Positions 11,923 through 21,128 of a DNA stretch of 64,000 nucleotides are shown here, one piece after another; position 1 is the first letter of the stretch, and each line of letters opens with the position of its first letter. A program made the position numbers and the translations under genes. Source of the stretch: Gallionella sp. (GTDB lineage: Bacteria; Pseudomonadota; Gammaproteobacteria; Burkholderiales; Gallionellaceae); NCBI GenBank assembly GCA_003153155.1, contig PLWV01000017.1, positions 37,932-101,931 of the forward strand, given 5' to 3'. The notes beneath the pieces are model-generated. The model was given only the letters and a program-made list of their open reading frames with translations. It had not been told where the DNA came from and ran no database searches.

Positions 11923-12621
11923 ATGACCAACGCCGACCCCATCGAACTGGAAAAATTCTCGCAGCTTGCCCACAAGTGGTGGGATCCGAACAGCGAGTTC
12001 AAACCACTGCACGACATCAACCCGCTGCGCCTGGGTTACATCGACCGCCACGCCGGCCTGGCCGGGAAAACCGTGCTGGATGTCGGCTGCGGCGGCGGCA
12101 TTTTGTCGGAAAGCATGGCGGGACTAAACGCCAATGTCACCGGCATAGACCTGTCCGACAAAGCCCTGCAGGTCGCCAGACTGCATCTGCTGGAAAGCGG
12201 CAAGCAGGTTGAATACCGCAAGATCGCCGTGGAAGACCTCGCCGCCGAGCAGCCCGCTCATTACGATGTGGTCACCTGTTTGGAAATGCTCGAGCACGTG
12301 CCCAATCCGCAAAGCGTGATTGCGGCTTGCGCCAAGCTGGTCAAGACTGGCGGCTGGATATTCTTCTCCACGCTTAACCGCAATCCGAAATCCTATTTGT
12401 TAGCCATCATCGGCGCGGAATATGTGCTGAACCTGCTGCCACGCGGCACACATGATTACGCCAGATTCATCAAGCCGTCCGAACTGGCGCAGTCCTGCCG
12501 CAATGCGGGGCTGAACATGGCCGATCTGATCGGCATGAGCTACAACCCGCTCAGCCGGGTTTATTCATTGGGTAGCAATACCGATGTGAACTACATGATC
12601 GCCTGTCGTCGTGATTATTGA
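11923..12621 (+). CDS. ubiG: Ubiquinone biosynthesis O-methyltransferase
   Basis: SAM motif [40 protein letters not shown]; start set at MTNADPIEL. Confidence 0.94.
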   Translation: MTNADPIELEKFSQLAHKWWDPNSEFKPLHDINPLRLGYIDRHAGLAGKTVLDVGCGGGILSESMAGLNANVTGIDLSDKALQVARLHLLESGKQVEYRKIAVEDLAAEQPAHYDVVTCLEMLEHVPNPQSVIAACAKLVKTGGWIFFSTLNRNPKSYLLAIIGAEYVLNLLPRGTHDYARFIKPSELAQSCRNAGLNMADLIGMSYNPLSRVYSLGSNTDVNYMIACRRDY

Positions 12622-12683
12622 GATTTACATCATTGAAGACAACGTTCGAAGCAAGTGCCACAGTAGGCGAAATCCACCACTCC

Positions 12684-12793
12684 GTCATTCCGGCGCAGGC
12701 CGGAATCCAGCTTGTCAAATAACTCCGCGCAGCGGACAAAGCCGTATTTGGGGTATTGTCAATTTTCTGGATTCCGGCCTTCGCCGGAATGAC
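12684..12793. repeat. ~110-bp intergenic inverted repeat (GTCATTCCGGCG...GGCCGGAATCCAG / CTGGATTCCGGCC...CGCCGGAATGAC)
   Basis: Both arms read directly; each arm is itself palindromic. Confidence 0.85.
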
Positions 12794-12816
12794 GGCTGCT
12801 GTATAAGGTATCTGTC

Positions 12817-13500
12817 ATGAATTACGTAAAACTTAATAAGTCTGCTGTGGTTAAAGCTGTCCTGTTTGACCTGGACGGCACCTTCGCCGACACTGCGGCC
12901 GATCTTGCCGCCGCACTTAACCACGCCCGCGCCGCGCGCCACCTGCCGCCGCTGCCAATCGAAGTGCTGCGCCCGCAAGCCTCGCACGGCTCACGCGGCC
13001 TGCTCAAGACGGGTTTCGACATCGAGCCGGAACACCCCGACTACGACACTCTGCGCGACATCTTTCTCGACTACTACGCAAGAAACATCTGCGTGCATAC
13101 GCAACTGTTCGGCGACACGGCAGAGCTGGTCGCCGAACTGGAACAGCGAGGCATCAAGTGGGGCATCGTCACCAACAAACCGCACCGCTTTACCGTGCCT
13201 CTGATGCAAGCCCTGGGCTATGCCGATCGCGCCGCCTGCCTGATCAGCGGCGACACCTGCGCTCACGCCAAGCCGCATCCCGAACCGATGCTCAAAGCCT
13301 GCGAGATCATCGGCGTTTCCCCGGCACAGTGCATCTATCTCGGCGACGACCTGCGCGACATGCAAGCCGCCAACGCCAGTGGCATGCGCGGCATCATCGC
13401 CAACTACGGCTACATCAGCGGCGACGCATCCGTCGAAAACTGGAACGCGCACGGCAGCGTGAATAAACCGACGGAACTTCTGGACTTAATCGCCCTCTGA
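12817..13500 (+). CDS. gph: Phosphoglycolate phosphatase-like HAD hydrolase
   Basis: FDLDGTFADTAADL, YLGDDLRDMQAANASGM; downstream of ubiG as in many Proteobacteria. Confidence 0.9.
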   Translation: MNYVKLNKSAVVKAVLFDLDGTFADTAADLAAALNHARAARHLPPLPIEVLRPQASHGSRGLLKTGFDIEPEHPDYDTLRDIFLDYYARNICVHTQLFGDTAELVAELEQRGIKWGIVTNKPHRFTVPLMQALGYADRAACLISGDTCAHAKPHPEPMLKACEIIGVSPAQCIYLGDDLRDMQAANASGMRGIIANYGYISGDASVENWNAHGSVNKPTELLDLIAL

Positions 13501-13541
13501 AACCTGCTACAATCCGCACCGTTTTGTAGCATTACCTTATC

Positions 13542-13909
13542 GGGGACGACTTGGCTTCGACGTGGGTTACAAAGCAGCGTAGGGCATACCGAGGACCCGC
13601 CACCTCGTAAATCAGCTGGAAAAAACTAGTCGCAAACGACGAAAAGTACGCTTTAGCTGCTTAGTCAGCTAGACCTCACACCCTGCTGTCTGTGGAGGGG
13701 CTCAAAGCCGCAAGGCTGAGATGAGTGAGGTAACACCACAGAATCGTGTCGAGCAGGGTCACTTTGCTCGAAGCTAAAACCAAGGTGACTCGTCCTTTAC
13801 CAGCCCGCCGGTTGGCGTGTACGGGATTAAATTAAATAGCATGGCTAAGTATGTAGAACTATCTGTAGAGGACTTGCGGACGCGGGTTCAATTCCCGCCG
13901 TCTCCACCA
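13542..13909 (+). ncRNA. ssrA: tmRNA; tag peptide ANDEKYALAA at 13632-13664
   Basis: 5' GGGGACGACTTGGCTTCGACG, tag ORF GCAAACGACGAAAAGTACGCTTTAGCTGCTTAG, 3' CGGGTTCAATTCCCGCCGTCTCCACCA. Confidence 0.97.
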
Positions 13910-13954
13910 ACAAATAAAAACGACACCCTCGCGGTGTCGTTTTTATTTGTTGGA
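13910..13954 (+). terminator. Rho-independent terminator of ssrA (AACAAATAAAAACGACACC-CTC-GCGGTGTCGTTTTTATTTGTT)
   Basis: Long stem-loop immediately after tmRNA CCA. Confidence 0.85.
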
Positions 13955-14200
13955 TTGTGACTGCACGGGAATCGAATCCGCGTCCGGCATGGACGCGGGA
14001 TGAGCGGGGAATTCGAGCAGCACCGCTGCGAGCCCACGAATGACAACGCGCATGCAGGCGCGTTGGCTGGCCAGGATGGCCAATTCCCACATCTAAGCGA
14101 GCGAAGCTCGCCAAAACAATTAGGCTTCTTTACCTTTGGTTAACTGCAAAAAGAAAAACGAAGCTGACCCCTTTAGCTCGATACTTGTATAAAGGACACA

Positions 14201-14830
14201 TTACATCGCTTCCTTTTTTCCCTTCAGTTGAATCATTTCAGGGAGCGTAAACAGATACATAAGTACGAGCTGAGTGAAGGCATGCATTTCTTCTGCCTCT
14301 GGCTTGGAAAATGCGACCTCGTCGTGGCTTGCATCATTTCCGTCGAGTCTGATTCCATGCGCCCATTCCTTTAGGCTTGGTGTTAGCTTGTTTTGAGATG
14401 CCAGAGTCTCAATGCGAGAGTAAAGCGTCCCCTTCAGGTCTGGTGCAATAGCTTTGAGGCCAACGTCCAAAGATTTTCTGTACATAGCACCAGCGGCGTC
14501 ATAATGGCCTGCTACTCTCGATTCAACTGCCTGCTTAAAAGGTGAAGCGACAGTTTTAGGGACATGCTCTGGTACTATCGTCCCTTCAAGTTTTGGATAC
14601 ACCATGGGTACCACAAATGCTGACGATTTCATCAAATCACCTTGGTACAGGTCGGGATTAGCTCCACTGTGCGAAATGATTTGCATGCAAATTGGAGCAT
14701 GACAGCCACTGCACACAGCAAAACCAGCAAAAAGCCTTTGATTGTTAGGATCTTGCGCACAATTAATAAGCGGGAAATTCATTTCCTTAGCACCGCAATG
14801 AGGACACTGAAAAGTTATAAGTGCAGGCAT
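14201..14830 (-). CDS. Zinc-ribbon, DUF4145-like hypothetical protein
   Basis: CxxC pairs (CPHCGAKE, CSGCHAPIC); C-terminal ARSLD-like MYRKSLDVGLKAIAPDLKGTLYSRIETLA. Confidence 0.65.
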   Translation of the reverse strand: MPALITFQCPHCGAKEMNFPLINCAQDPNNQRLFAGFAVCSGCHAPICMQIISHSGANPDLYQGDLMKSSAFVVPMVYPKLEGTIVPEHVPKTVASPFKQAVESRVAGHYDAAGAMYRKSLDVGLKAIAPDLKGTLYSRIETLASQNKLTPSLKEWAHGIRLDGNDASHDEVAFSKPEAEEMHAFTQLVLMYLFTLPEMIQLKGKKEAM

Positions 14831-14930
14831 AAACCCCCCATATTGTTTTCATTTGAGTAAAGTTAATTCTGGGTATTTCTTGGTGGTAACCAACCCGCAA
14901 TCTAGCAGCAAATACCCTTCATGGATAACT

Positions 14931-15048
14931 ATAAAAACATCGCCCGCCTCTCCTCCCATCTCTCCAGCAACGCCTCAAACTGTTCCACCGGTATCGCTTC
15001 GCCGAACAAATGACCCTGAAAAGCAGGACAGCCGCATCGCTGGAGTCC
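14931..15048 (-). pseudogene. C-terminal remnant of an EAL-domain protein
   Basis: Minus-strand translation HGLQRCGCPAFQGHLFGEAIPVEQFEALLERWEERRAMFL*; compare YQGYLFSKPVPIEQFEALLKQG* at 60723. Confidence 0.8.
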
Positions 15049-15196
15049 GTGCTGATGTCGAGCACGAACGAGAAGTATATGCTCAACTTCTCTCTATCAA
15101 CAAAAAATATCCAGGCTCCCAGAAACCACAAACAAAAAGGCCAACCTCGCGGTTGGCCTTTTCTTCGAGTCAACTAACTCCTTCTCCTCAATCCTC

Positions 15197-15257
15197 TGAT
15201 AAGACTACTAGCCATTCGACTAGGCTGGCAAAAACTGCCATCCAAGTCGCTGGTTAT
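15197..15257 (+). repeat. CTAG-type miniature element copy
   Basis: TGATAAGACTACTAGCCATTCGACTAGGCTGGCAAAAACTGCCATCCAAGTCGCTGGTTAT. Confidence 0.85.
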
Positions 15258-15319
15258 CCCTTAAAAGGGCGAGGAAGCAATCGTACATTCTCCCAAAGGA
15301 GAATGTGAACTAAATAAAT

Positions 15320-15874
15320 TTAGGCGCGTTTCCTGAATTCGTTGCTGCGGGTGTCGATCTCGATCTTGTCGCCGATCTCGATGAAGGCGGCAACAGGCAG
15401 CTCAAAACCGGTGTTGATCTTGGCAGGCTTCATCACCTTGCCGGAAGTGTCGCCGCGCACCGCGGGTTCGGTATAGATCACTTCGCGCACGATGGTGTTA
15501 GGCAGCTCGACCGAGATGGCTTTGTCGTTGTAGAACACCACTTCGCAAGCCATGTTGTCTTCGATGTAGTTGATCGCATCGCCCATGCTTTCGGCTTCAA
15601 TTTCGTACTGATTGTATTCGCCGTCCATGAACACATACATCGGATCGGCGAAGTAAGAGTAAGTCACTTCCTTGCGATCCAGCATGATCTGTTCGAATTT
15701 GTCGTCGGCGCGGTACACGGTTTCCTGTGCGGAGTCGGTCAGCAGATTCTTCATCTTCATCTTGACCACGGAGCCGTTACGGCCTGAGCGGCTGTAATCT
15801 GCCTTGAGCACGACCATCGGCTCGGTGCCAACCAAAATGACGTTACCTACGCGAACTTCTTGTGCTGTTTTCAT
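15320..15874 (-). CDS. efp: Translation elongation factor P (Arg32 type)
   Basis: [34 protein letters not shown]; residue 32 is Arg; adjacent earP. Confidence 0.96.
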   Translation of the reverse strand: MKTAQEVRVGNVILVGTEPMVVLKADYSRSGRNGSVVKMKMKNLLTDSAQETVYRADDKFEQIMLDRKEVTYSYFADPMYVFMDGEYNQYEIEAESMGDAINYIEDNMACEVVFYNDKAISVELPNTIVREVIYTEPAVRGDTSGKVMKPAKINTGFELPVAAFIEIGDKIEIDTRSNEFRKRA

Positions 15875-17126
15875 GTTTACTGCCCTCAATTTTCAAGGCG
15901 CGCATTGTACCGATTTCCCGGCAAAAATCCAGCAAATTCAAAGCCAGATTATTTTCGGCCAATTGCCGCGCCCAGTCTTGCGCGCACCGGTTCAGCTCGC
16001 TGAGTTCGGCTGCAAAGGCTGGCCATGCCTGTCCTGAGCTTGTCGAAGTGGCCTGTCCTGACCCTTCGACTGCGCTCAGGACTAAAGGCTTCGTCGAAGC
16101 GGCCGGCCCTGCCCCGCTTTCCATGTTCCAAGCCTGCCACAAGCCTTCTATTGCCTGGCTTGCAGACTGGCTGAGTTGCCCGCTATACAACATCAGGAAG
16201 GCTTGCAGCTTTTTCAAGTGCACCGCGTCGTGCTGAGGATAGATTTGCCAAACGAACGGGCGCCCCGCCCATAGTGCGCGCACGCAGGAATCCTCGCCGC
16301 GCACGAAGTTGATGTCGCACGCCCACAACAGCGGGTCAAAGCGTTCCTGCTCGACGAACGGCAGCACGCGCACATGCAGGTTGCCGCGCGCATAATCGCT
16401 GCCCGCGTGCGGCGCATTGTCACCGAAGTATTGCCCGACTTGCGGCAAGATGCGGCCTTCCGGCACCAGGCACAATAGGGGTTGTGCACTGACCGTCCAC
16501 GCATCGAACAAGCCGTGCAGCGTGGCATTTTCATAACCAAACAGCGAAATTTTCAGCGTCTCCGCTGCTGGCATATCCATGCCGATGGATTGCCAGAATG
16601 CCTGCTGCTGCACGGCATCGTTCTGGAACGCATCGCGCCGCACCAGCAGATCGCGCTCCAGCAACAAGCCGCCGGTCTGCCTGGTGAAACCCGGAAAGAA
16701 AAAATATTTCACCAGCGGCAAGCTCGGATGCGGCGAAGGCAGCTTATGGCAGCCATGCACCCAGTCCTCACCGCTCAGGTATTCGAGGTTGATCCAGACA
16801 GGCTGCTGCGCTTGCGCCGCCATCGCGGCGATGTATGACTCCGGCAGCACGCAGGCAAAGGCCTCGATCACCACATCGGCGGGCTGTACTTCAGCAAAGT
16901 TTTTACTCCACAGGCGCACTTCCACGCCCCGGCAATGCTGGCTCGCCAGCGTGGCATCGGCTTCCGGACACAACTTTACCAGGCTGCTCAAATCATCCAC
17001 CCACAACCTGACTGCGAGGCCGTGTTCATTCGCCAACTGCCGCGCCAACCGCCAGCACACGCCGATGTCGCCATAATTGTCGATGACGTTGCAGAAGATG
17101 TCGCAATGGGTTTTTATTTTTTTCAT
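15843..17126 (-). CDS. earP: EF-P arginine rhamnosyltransferase
   Basis: [31 protein letters not shown]-terminus; [25 protein letters not shown]; overlaps the efp start. Confidence 0.94.
   Translation of the reverse strand: MKKIKTHCDIFCNVIDNYGDIGVCWRLARQLANEHGLAVRLWVDDLSSLVKLCPEADATLASQHCRGVEVRLWSKNFAEVQPADVVIEAFACVLPESYIAAMAAQAQQPVWINLEYLSGEDWVHGCHKLPSPHPSLPLVKYFFFPGFTRQTGGLLLERDLLVRRDAFQNDAVQQQAFWQSIGMDMPAAETLKISLFGYENATLHGLFDAWTVSAQPLLCLVPEGRILPQVGQYFGDNAPHAGSDYARGNLHVRVLPFVEQERFDPLLWACDINFVRGEDSCVRALWAGRPFVWQIYPQHDAVHLKKLQAFLMLYSGQLSQSASQAIEGLWQAWNMESGAGPAASTKPLVLSAVEGSGQATSTSSGQAWPAFAAELSELNRCAQDWARQLAENNLALNLLDFCREIGTMRALKIEGSKHENSTRSSRR
16021..16110. repeat. In-frame intragenic copies of the CCTGAGCTTGTCGAAGG / CCTTCGACTGCGCTCAGG dispersed repeat within earP
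   Basis: tgtcctgagcttgtcgaagtggcctgtcctgacccttcgactgcgctcagg; encodes [21 protein letters not shown]. Confidence 0.85.
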
Positions 17127-17230
17127 TCCAAATCGTACCGTTAATTCAACATCAATGTAGGAGCGGGCCCTGCGTGTGTTGTTGGGGCTTCAGCGCCAAC
17201 AACACACGCAGGGCCCGCTCCTACAAGTCG
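17050..17230. repeat. Direct repeat copy 1 (5' end of earP + upstream + GTAGGAGCGGGCC palindrome)
   Basis: Near identical to 18207-18430 (second copy carries extra palindrome sequence). Confidence 0.85.
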
Positions 17231-17246
17231 TGAACAATAGGGGACT

Positions 17247-17420
17247 GAACAATAGTGAACAATAGAGGACAGACCACGGTTTCTGCGAGATTGGCACGCT
17301 GTGGAATGTTTGAGTGGGATGTCGTTGCTTGCATCGTCGTTTGTTCAGTTCATCGTTCGTTGTGTTGTAGGGGTTGCTCAATAAATCGTGGTCTGTCCCC
17401 AATGCTGTTCAATGCTGTTC
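17247..17420. mobile_element. ~174-bp MITE-like element with ~38-bp terminal inverted repeats (GAACARYAKTGAACARYAKNGGACAGACCACGRTTT)
   Basis: Left gaacaatagtgaacaatagaggacagaccacggttt; right arm (reverse complement) gaacagcattgaacagcattggggacagaccacgattt. Confidence 0.7.
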
Positions 17421-17510
17421 ACTTAATACCAAACCGTTCGCCCTGAGGTATCGAAGGGCATGCATCAAGTGGTTCGATACCTCACCACGAACGTTTAAGT
17501 GAACAGCATT
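17411..17510. repeat. 100-bp imperfect inverted repeat (AATGCTGTTCACTTAA...CCTGAGGTATCGAA / TTCGATACCTCACCACGAACGTTTAAGTGAACAGCATT)
   Basis: Arms read directly. Confidence 0.75.
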
Positions 17511-17980
17511 GGGTCTGTCCCATATTACCTGAGAGTTTGCCAGGTTTCAGGACTGGTTCGACAAATCCTGGCCGCTACGCGCATTCTCACCGCCGACTAC
17601 AGCTTTTTTCAGGACTCGAAGATGAAAATGGGCGTTTGACAGAGGCACTTACGCCGAGGATACTTTGGCTCGTGCAGTTGAATTTCCTATCCTTAAAAAG
17701 GCAAAATCTCAGACACCTCCCAGGCCTTGGCCCTTTTCGCCCGGCTAATTTCACCGTGCTGCGAGAGTAAAAAATCTTTTGCCGGATGTGCGGAAGCGCA
17801 CAGTGTGTACGGGCTGCGAAGTAGAAAACAGGGGCAACGGCCGATGGCGCCAGAACCTCTTGCAATGTCATATTGGGGTGAGGTCATTAGCGCTGAATGA
17901 TCGTCAAACCATCTCGCGGGACACGCCCGCGCAGTGGGCGTAACCTGGCTGAATGTAATTCTATGGATTGGAGAAATGTC

Positions 17981-18178
17981 ATGCCACTAAGAAAAGGGAC
18001 AAGCCCGGCAGTCGTCAGCAGTAATATCAAGACGCTGGTGAATGAGTGGGAAAAACAAGGATCAATAGGCAGCAGCCATCCCGCGACCAAACAAAAAGCG
18101 GTCAAGCAGGCCGTTGCAATCTCGTTGAAAAAAGCCGGGAAAAGCCGCAACACCCAGCCTCGCGGACGCAAAAAGTGA
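17981..18178 (+). CDS. Small basic DUF6496-like protein (ORF could start at 17897)
   Basis: MPLRKGTSPAVVSSNIKTLVNEWEKQG...KQAVKQAVAISLKKAGKSR-like architecture. Confidence 0.55.
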   Translation: MPLRKGTSPAVVSSNIKTLVNEWEKQGSIGSSHPATKQKAVKQAVAISLKKAGKSRNTQPRGRKK

Positions 18179-18206
18179 CTTCCGGATACTCAATTTACTA
18201 TCGTCC

Positions 18207-18430
18207 GCAGCACTCGCCGATGCCGCCATAATTGTCGATGACGTTGCAGAAAATATCGCAATGGGTTTTTAATTTTTTCATTCCAAATCGTACCGTTAAT
18301 TCAACATCAATGTAGGAGCGGGCCATGCCCGCGAATAGATGTTTGCGGGCATGGCCCGCAAGAGGTACGCCGTGGTTGTAAAGGGCTGAAGCCCCAACAA
18401 CACACGCAGGGCCCGCTCCTACAAGTCGTC
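18207..18430. repeat. Direct repeat copy 2 of 17050-17230
   Basis: Shared gatgccgccataattgtcgatgacgttgcagaa...catcaatgtaggagcgggcc and ...caacaacacacgcagggcccgctcctacaagtcg. Confidence 0.85.
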
Positions 18431-18431
18431 A

Positions 18432-19631
18432 TCATTCCGCATGCAAAGCCTCCACCGGATCCAGCCTCGCCGCACGCCGTGCCGGTGCAACACCAGCCAC
18501 CAGACCAATAGTGACTGCACTGAATTCGGCGAGCACGGCAAACAGCCACGGCGTATGCACCGGCAAAGCCGGGAACAGCAGATGCAACGCCTGTGCGATG
18601 CCGACCCCAAGAGCCAGCCCCGCTAATCCACCCAGCGCGGACAGCAGCATCGCCTCGCCCAGAAACAGCGTCAACACTTGCCGTTCGCGTGCCCCCAAGG
18701 CACGCAGCAAGCCGATCTCGGAGGTGCGCTCGGTGACGGCCATGGTCATGATGGTCAGGATACCGACCCCACCCACCAGCAGGGAGATCCCGCCCAGCGC
18801 GCCCACCGCGAAGGTGATCACATCCAGCACCGAGCCGAGCACTTCGAGCGCTTTTTCTTGCGGAGTTATCGTGAAGTCTTCGCGTCCGTGCCGCTCCTTG
18901 AGCAGTTCGGTGATGGAACGCACCACGCCATCCAGATCGGCGTTAGGTTTGTAGCTCAACTGAATTTCCATCAGCCCCGGACGATTGAATAATTCCAGCG
19001 CTCGTGCGGCGGGAATGAACACGGTATCGTCGAGATCGAAACCGAGCATCTGACCCTTGGTCTCCATCACGCCGACCACCCGGTAGCGTTGCCCTCCGAC
19101 GCTCAAATAGCTGCCAAGCGGATTTTGTCCGAAGAACAATTCCTGACGCACTTTTGAGCCAAGCACGACCAGCGCGCGTGCCTGGGTCGGATCATCATCC
19201 GGCAAAAAACTGCCGGTCTGCACATTGCTTGCCATGACCTTGGTGAGATCATGCCCCGCTCCGAACACCGTGGTGCGGCGCGTCTTGCCATTGGCGCGCA
19301 CCTCGGCATTACCCGTCACGCTGGGATTGACGTACTCGACATTCGCCAAATGGCGCAAGGCCTGCGCATCCTCGATGGATAGCTGCCTGACCGAGCCGAA
19401 AATACCCACGTTGCCACCCTGTGTCTGCGTCTTGCCGGGCTGGATGGCGATCAGATTGGTGCCGAACTGGTTGAATTCAGCCAGCACGAATTGATGCAAA
19501 CCTTCGCCGATGGAGGTGAGCAGAATCACCGCCGTGATGCCGATGGCGATGCCCAGGCCGGTGAGAAAACTGCGCAGCCGATAGGCCAGGAAGCTGGAGG
19601 TGGTCAGACGAATGAGATCTGGGAATAACAT
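18432..19631 (-). CDS. MacB/FtsX-type ABC transporter permease
   Basis: MFPDLIRLTTSSFLAYRLRSFLTGLGIAIGITAVI; C-terminal three-TM FtsX domain. Confidence 0.88.
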   Translation of the reverse strand: MLFPDLIRLTTSSFLAYRLRSFLTGLGIAIGITAVILLTSIGEGLHQFVLAEFNQFGTNLIAIQPGKTQTQGGNVGIFGSVRQLSIEDAQALRHLANVEYVNPSVTGNAEVRANGKTRRTTVFGAGHDLTKVMASNVQTGSFLPDDDPTQARALVVLGSKVRQELFFGQNPLGSYLSVGGQRYRVVGVMETKGQMLGFDLDDTVFIPAARALELFNRPGLMEIQLSYKPNADLDGVVRSITELLKERHGREDFTITPQEKALEVLGSVLDVITFAVGALGGISLLVGGVGILTIMTMAVTERTSEIGLLRALGARERQVLTLFLGEAMLLSALGGLAGLALGVGIAQALHLLFPALPVHTPWLFAVLAEFSAVTIGLVAGVAPARRAARLDPVEALHAE

Positions 19632-19650
19632 AAGCCCGTCATTCCGGCGG

Positions 19651-19711
19651 ATAACCAGCGACTTTGCTGGCGTTTTTTGCCAGCTTAGTCGAATGGCTAG
19701 TTGTTTCATCA
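19651..19711 (-). repeat. CTAG-type miniature element copy nested inside a GTCATTCCGGCGG...GCCGGAATCCAG palindrome
   Basis: Reverse complement TGATGAAACAACTAGCCATTCGACTAAGCTGGCAAAAAACGCCAGCAAAGTCGCTGGTTAT. Confidence 0.88.
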
Positions 19712-19919
19712 GGCCGGAATCCAGTCAATAAGAAACTTCCCGCGACGCGGGACAAAAACCAAAGACTTGTTGGATAAAACCGCAGGATTCCGACAGCCCT
19801 CACCTCAATCCTCTCCCGCTTGCGGGAGAGGAGGCAATCGTCCCTTCCCCCTCGCAGGGGGAAGGTTAGGATGGGGGTTTCAGCCGGAATGACGAAACTA
19901 AAATTTACCGAGACATCCA

Positions 19920-21128
19920 TCATGACCTCGCCAAAGCCATCACCGGATCGAGCCGTGCCGCACGCCGTGCCGGCCACACGCTGAACAGAATCCCTGTGCC
20001 CAGCGATGTGCCAATCGCCGCCAGCACTGCCCACCAGGGTGCGGACACCGGCAATGACGGATAGATTTGCGCGATCACCTGCACGCCTGCTTGACCCAGC
20101 AACAACCCAACCACGCTGCCGATGCTGGACAGCAATATCGCCTCGGCAAAAAACAAATTTCTGATTTGTGCGGCAGGCGCCCCCAAGGCTTTGAGCAGGC
20201 CGATTTCTTTGACGCGTTGTGAAACGGCGATCAGCATCACGTTCATGATCAGGATGCCCGCCACCGCCAGACTGATCGCGGCGATGCCGCCGACCGCCAG
20301 CGTCAAGGCGCGCAGGATGCGGTCAAAGGTCGCCAGCACAGCATCCTGGGTGATGACGGTTACATCGCGCTCGCCGTTGTGGCGGCGCAATAAAATTTCT
20401 TCGGCATCGCGCTTGGCTTGCTCAATGGTGTCGCGACTTTTGGCTTCAACCAAAATGCGAAACAAACCGGAGGTGTTGAACAGCATGTGTGCCGAGGCGA
20501 CCGGCACGATGACGATCTCATCGGTATTGAAGCCCATCGATTCGCCCTGACTGGCCATCACGCCGACCACGCGAAAACGCCGGTCTCCCAAGCGCACCCA
20601 GGCACCAATGGCCTGCTCTTGACCGAATAATTCGCGTCTGATCTTTGCCCCCAGCACACACACCGACTCGCTGGAATGCACATTACCGGATGGCAGAAAT
20701 TGTCCTTGCGCCAGACTCATGTGACGCACTTCGAGCAAATCGGCAGTCGAACCCAACACCACCACTTCGCGGTTGAGCGCCCCCTGGGAAATCTGCGACG
20801 AGCCTAAAGTCAGCGGCGCAATGCGCCCGACAGCACGGCTGCGCAACAAGGCTTGCGCATCGTCCAGACTCAGTTCGCGCGGAATTTGCCCGAGCAACAT
20901 GCCCGGCCCGATGCCCGCCGTTTCGGTGCGTCCGGGTAACACGATGACCAGATTGGTACCCAGCGAAGAAAATTGATTGATGACATAACGGCGCGCGCCT
21001 TCGCCCAATCCGGTCAGCACCACCACCGATGCGACACCAATAGACATTGCGAGGATCATCAGCAAGGTGCGTGCGCGGCTGCCGCGCAGGCTGCCTGAGG
21101 CGAACTGTATGACATCAATCAGTTTCAT
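19920..21128 (-). CDS. MacB/FtsX-type ABC transporter permease (paralog)
   Basis: RARTLLMILAMSIGVASVVVLTGLGEGARRYV; MacB_PCD + FtsX. Confidence 0.9.
   Translation of the reverse strand: MKLIDVIQFASGSLRGSRARTLLMILAMSIGVASVVVLTGLGEGARRYVINQFSSLGTNLVIVLPGRTETAGIGPGMLLGQIPRELSLDDAQALLRSRAVGRIAPLTLGSSQISQGALNREVVVLGSTADLLEVRHMSLAQGQFLPSGNVHSSESVCVLGAKIRRELFGQEQAIGAWVRLGDRRFRVVGVMASQGESMGFNTDEIVIVPVASAHMLFNTSGLFRILVEAKSRDTIEQAKRDAEEILLRRHNGERDVTVITQDAVLATFDRILRALTLAVGGIAAISLAVAGILIMNVMLIAVSQRVKEIGLLKALGAPAAQIRNLFFAEAILLSSIGSVVGLLLGQAGVQVIAQIYPSLPVSAPWWAVLAAIGTSLGTGILFSVWPARRAARLDPVMALARS

Noticed and set aside
13845-14114. 89-aa ORF ending VETAGIEPASASPLQIVLHT
   Set aside because: Known type of spurious translation of the tmRNA antisense strand
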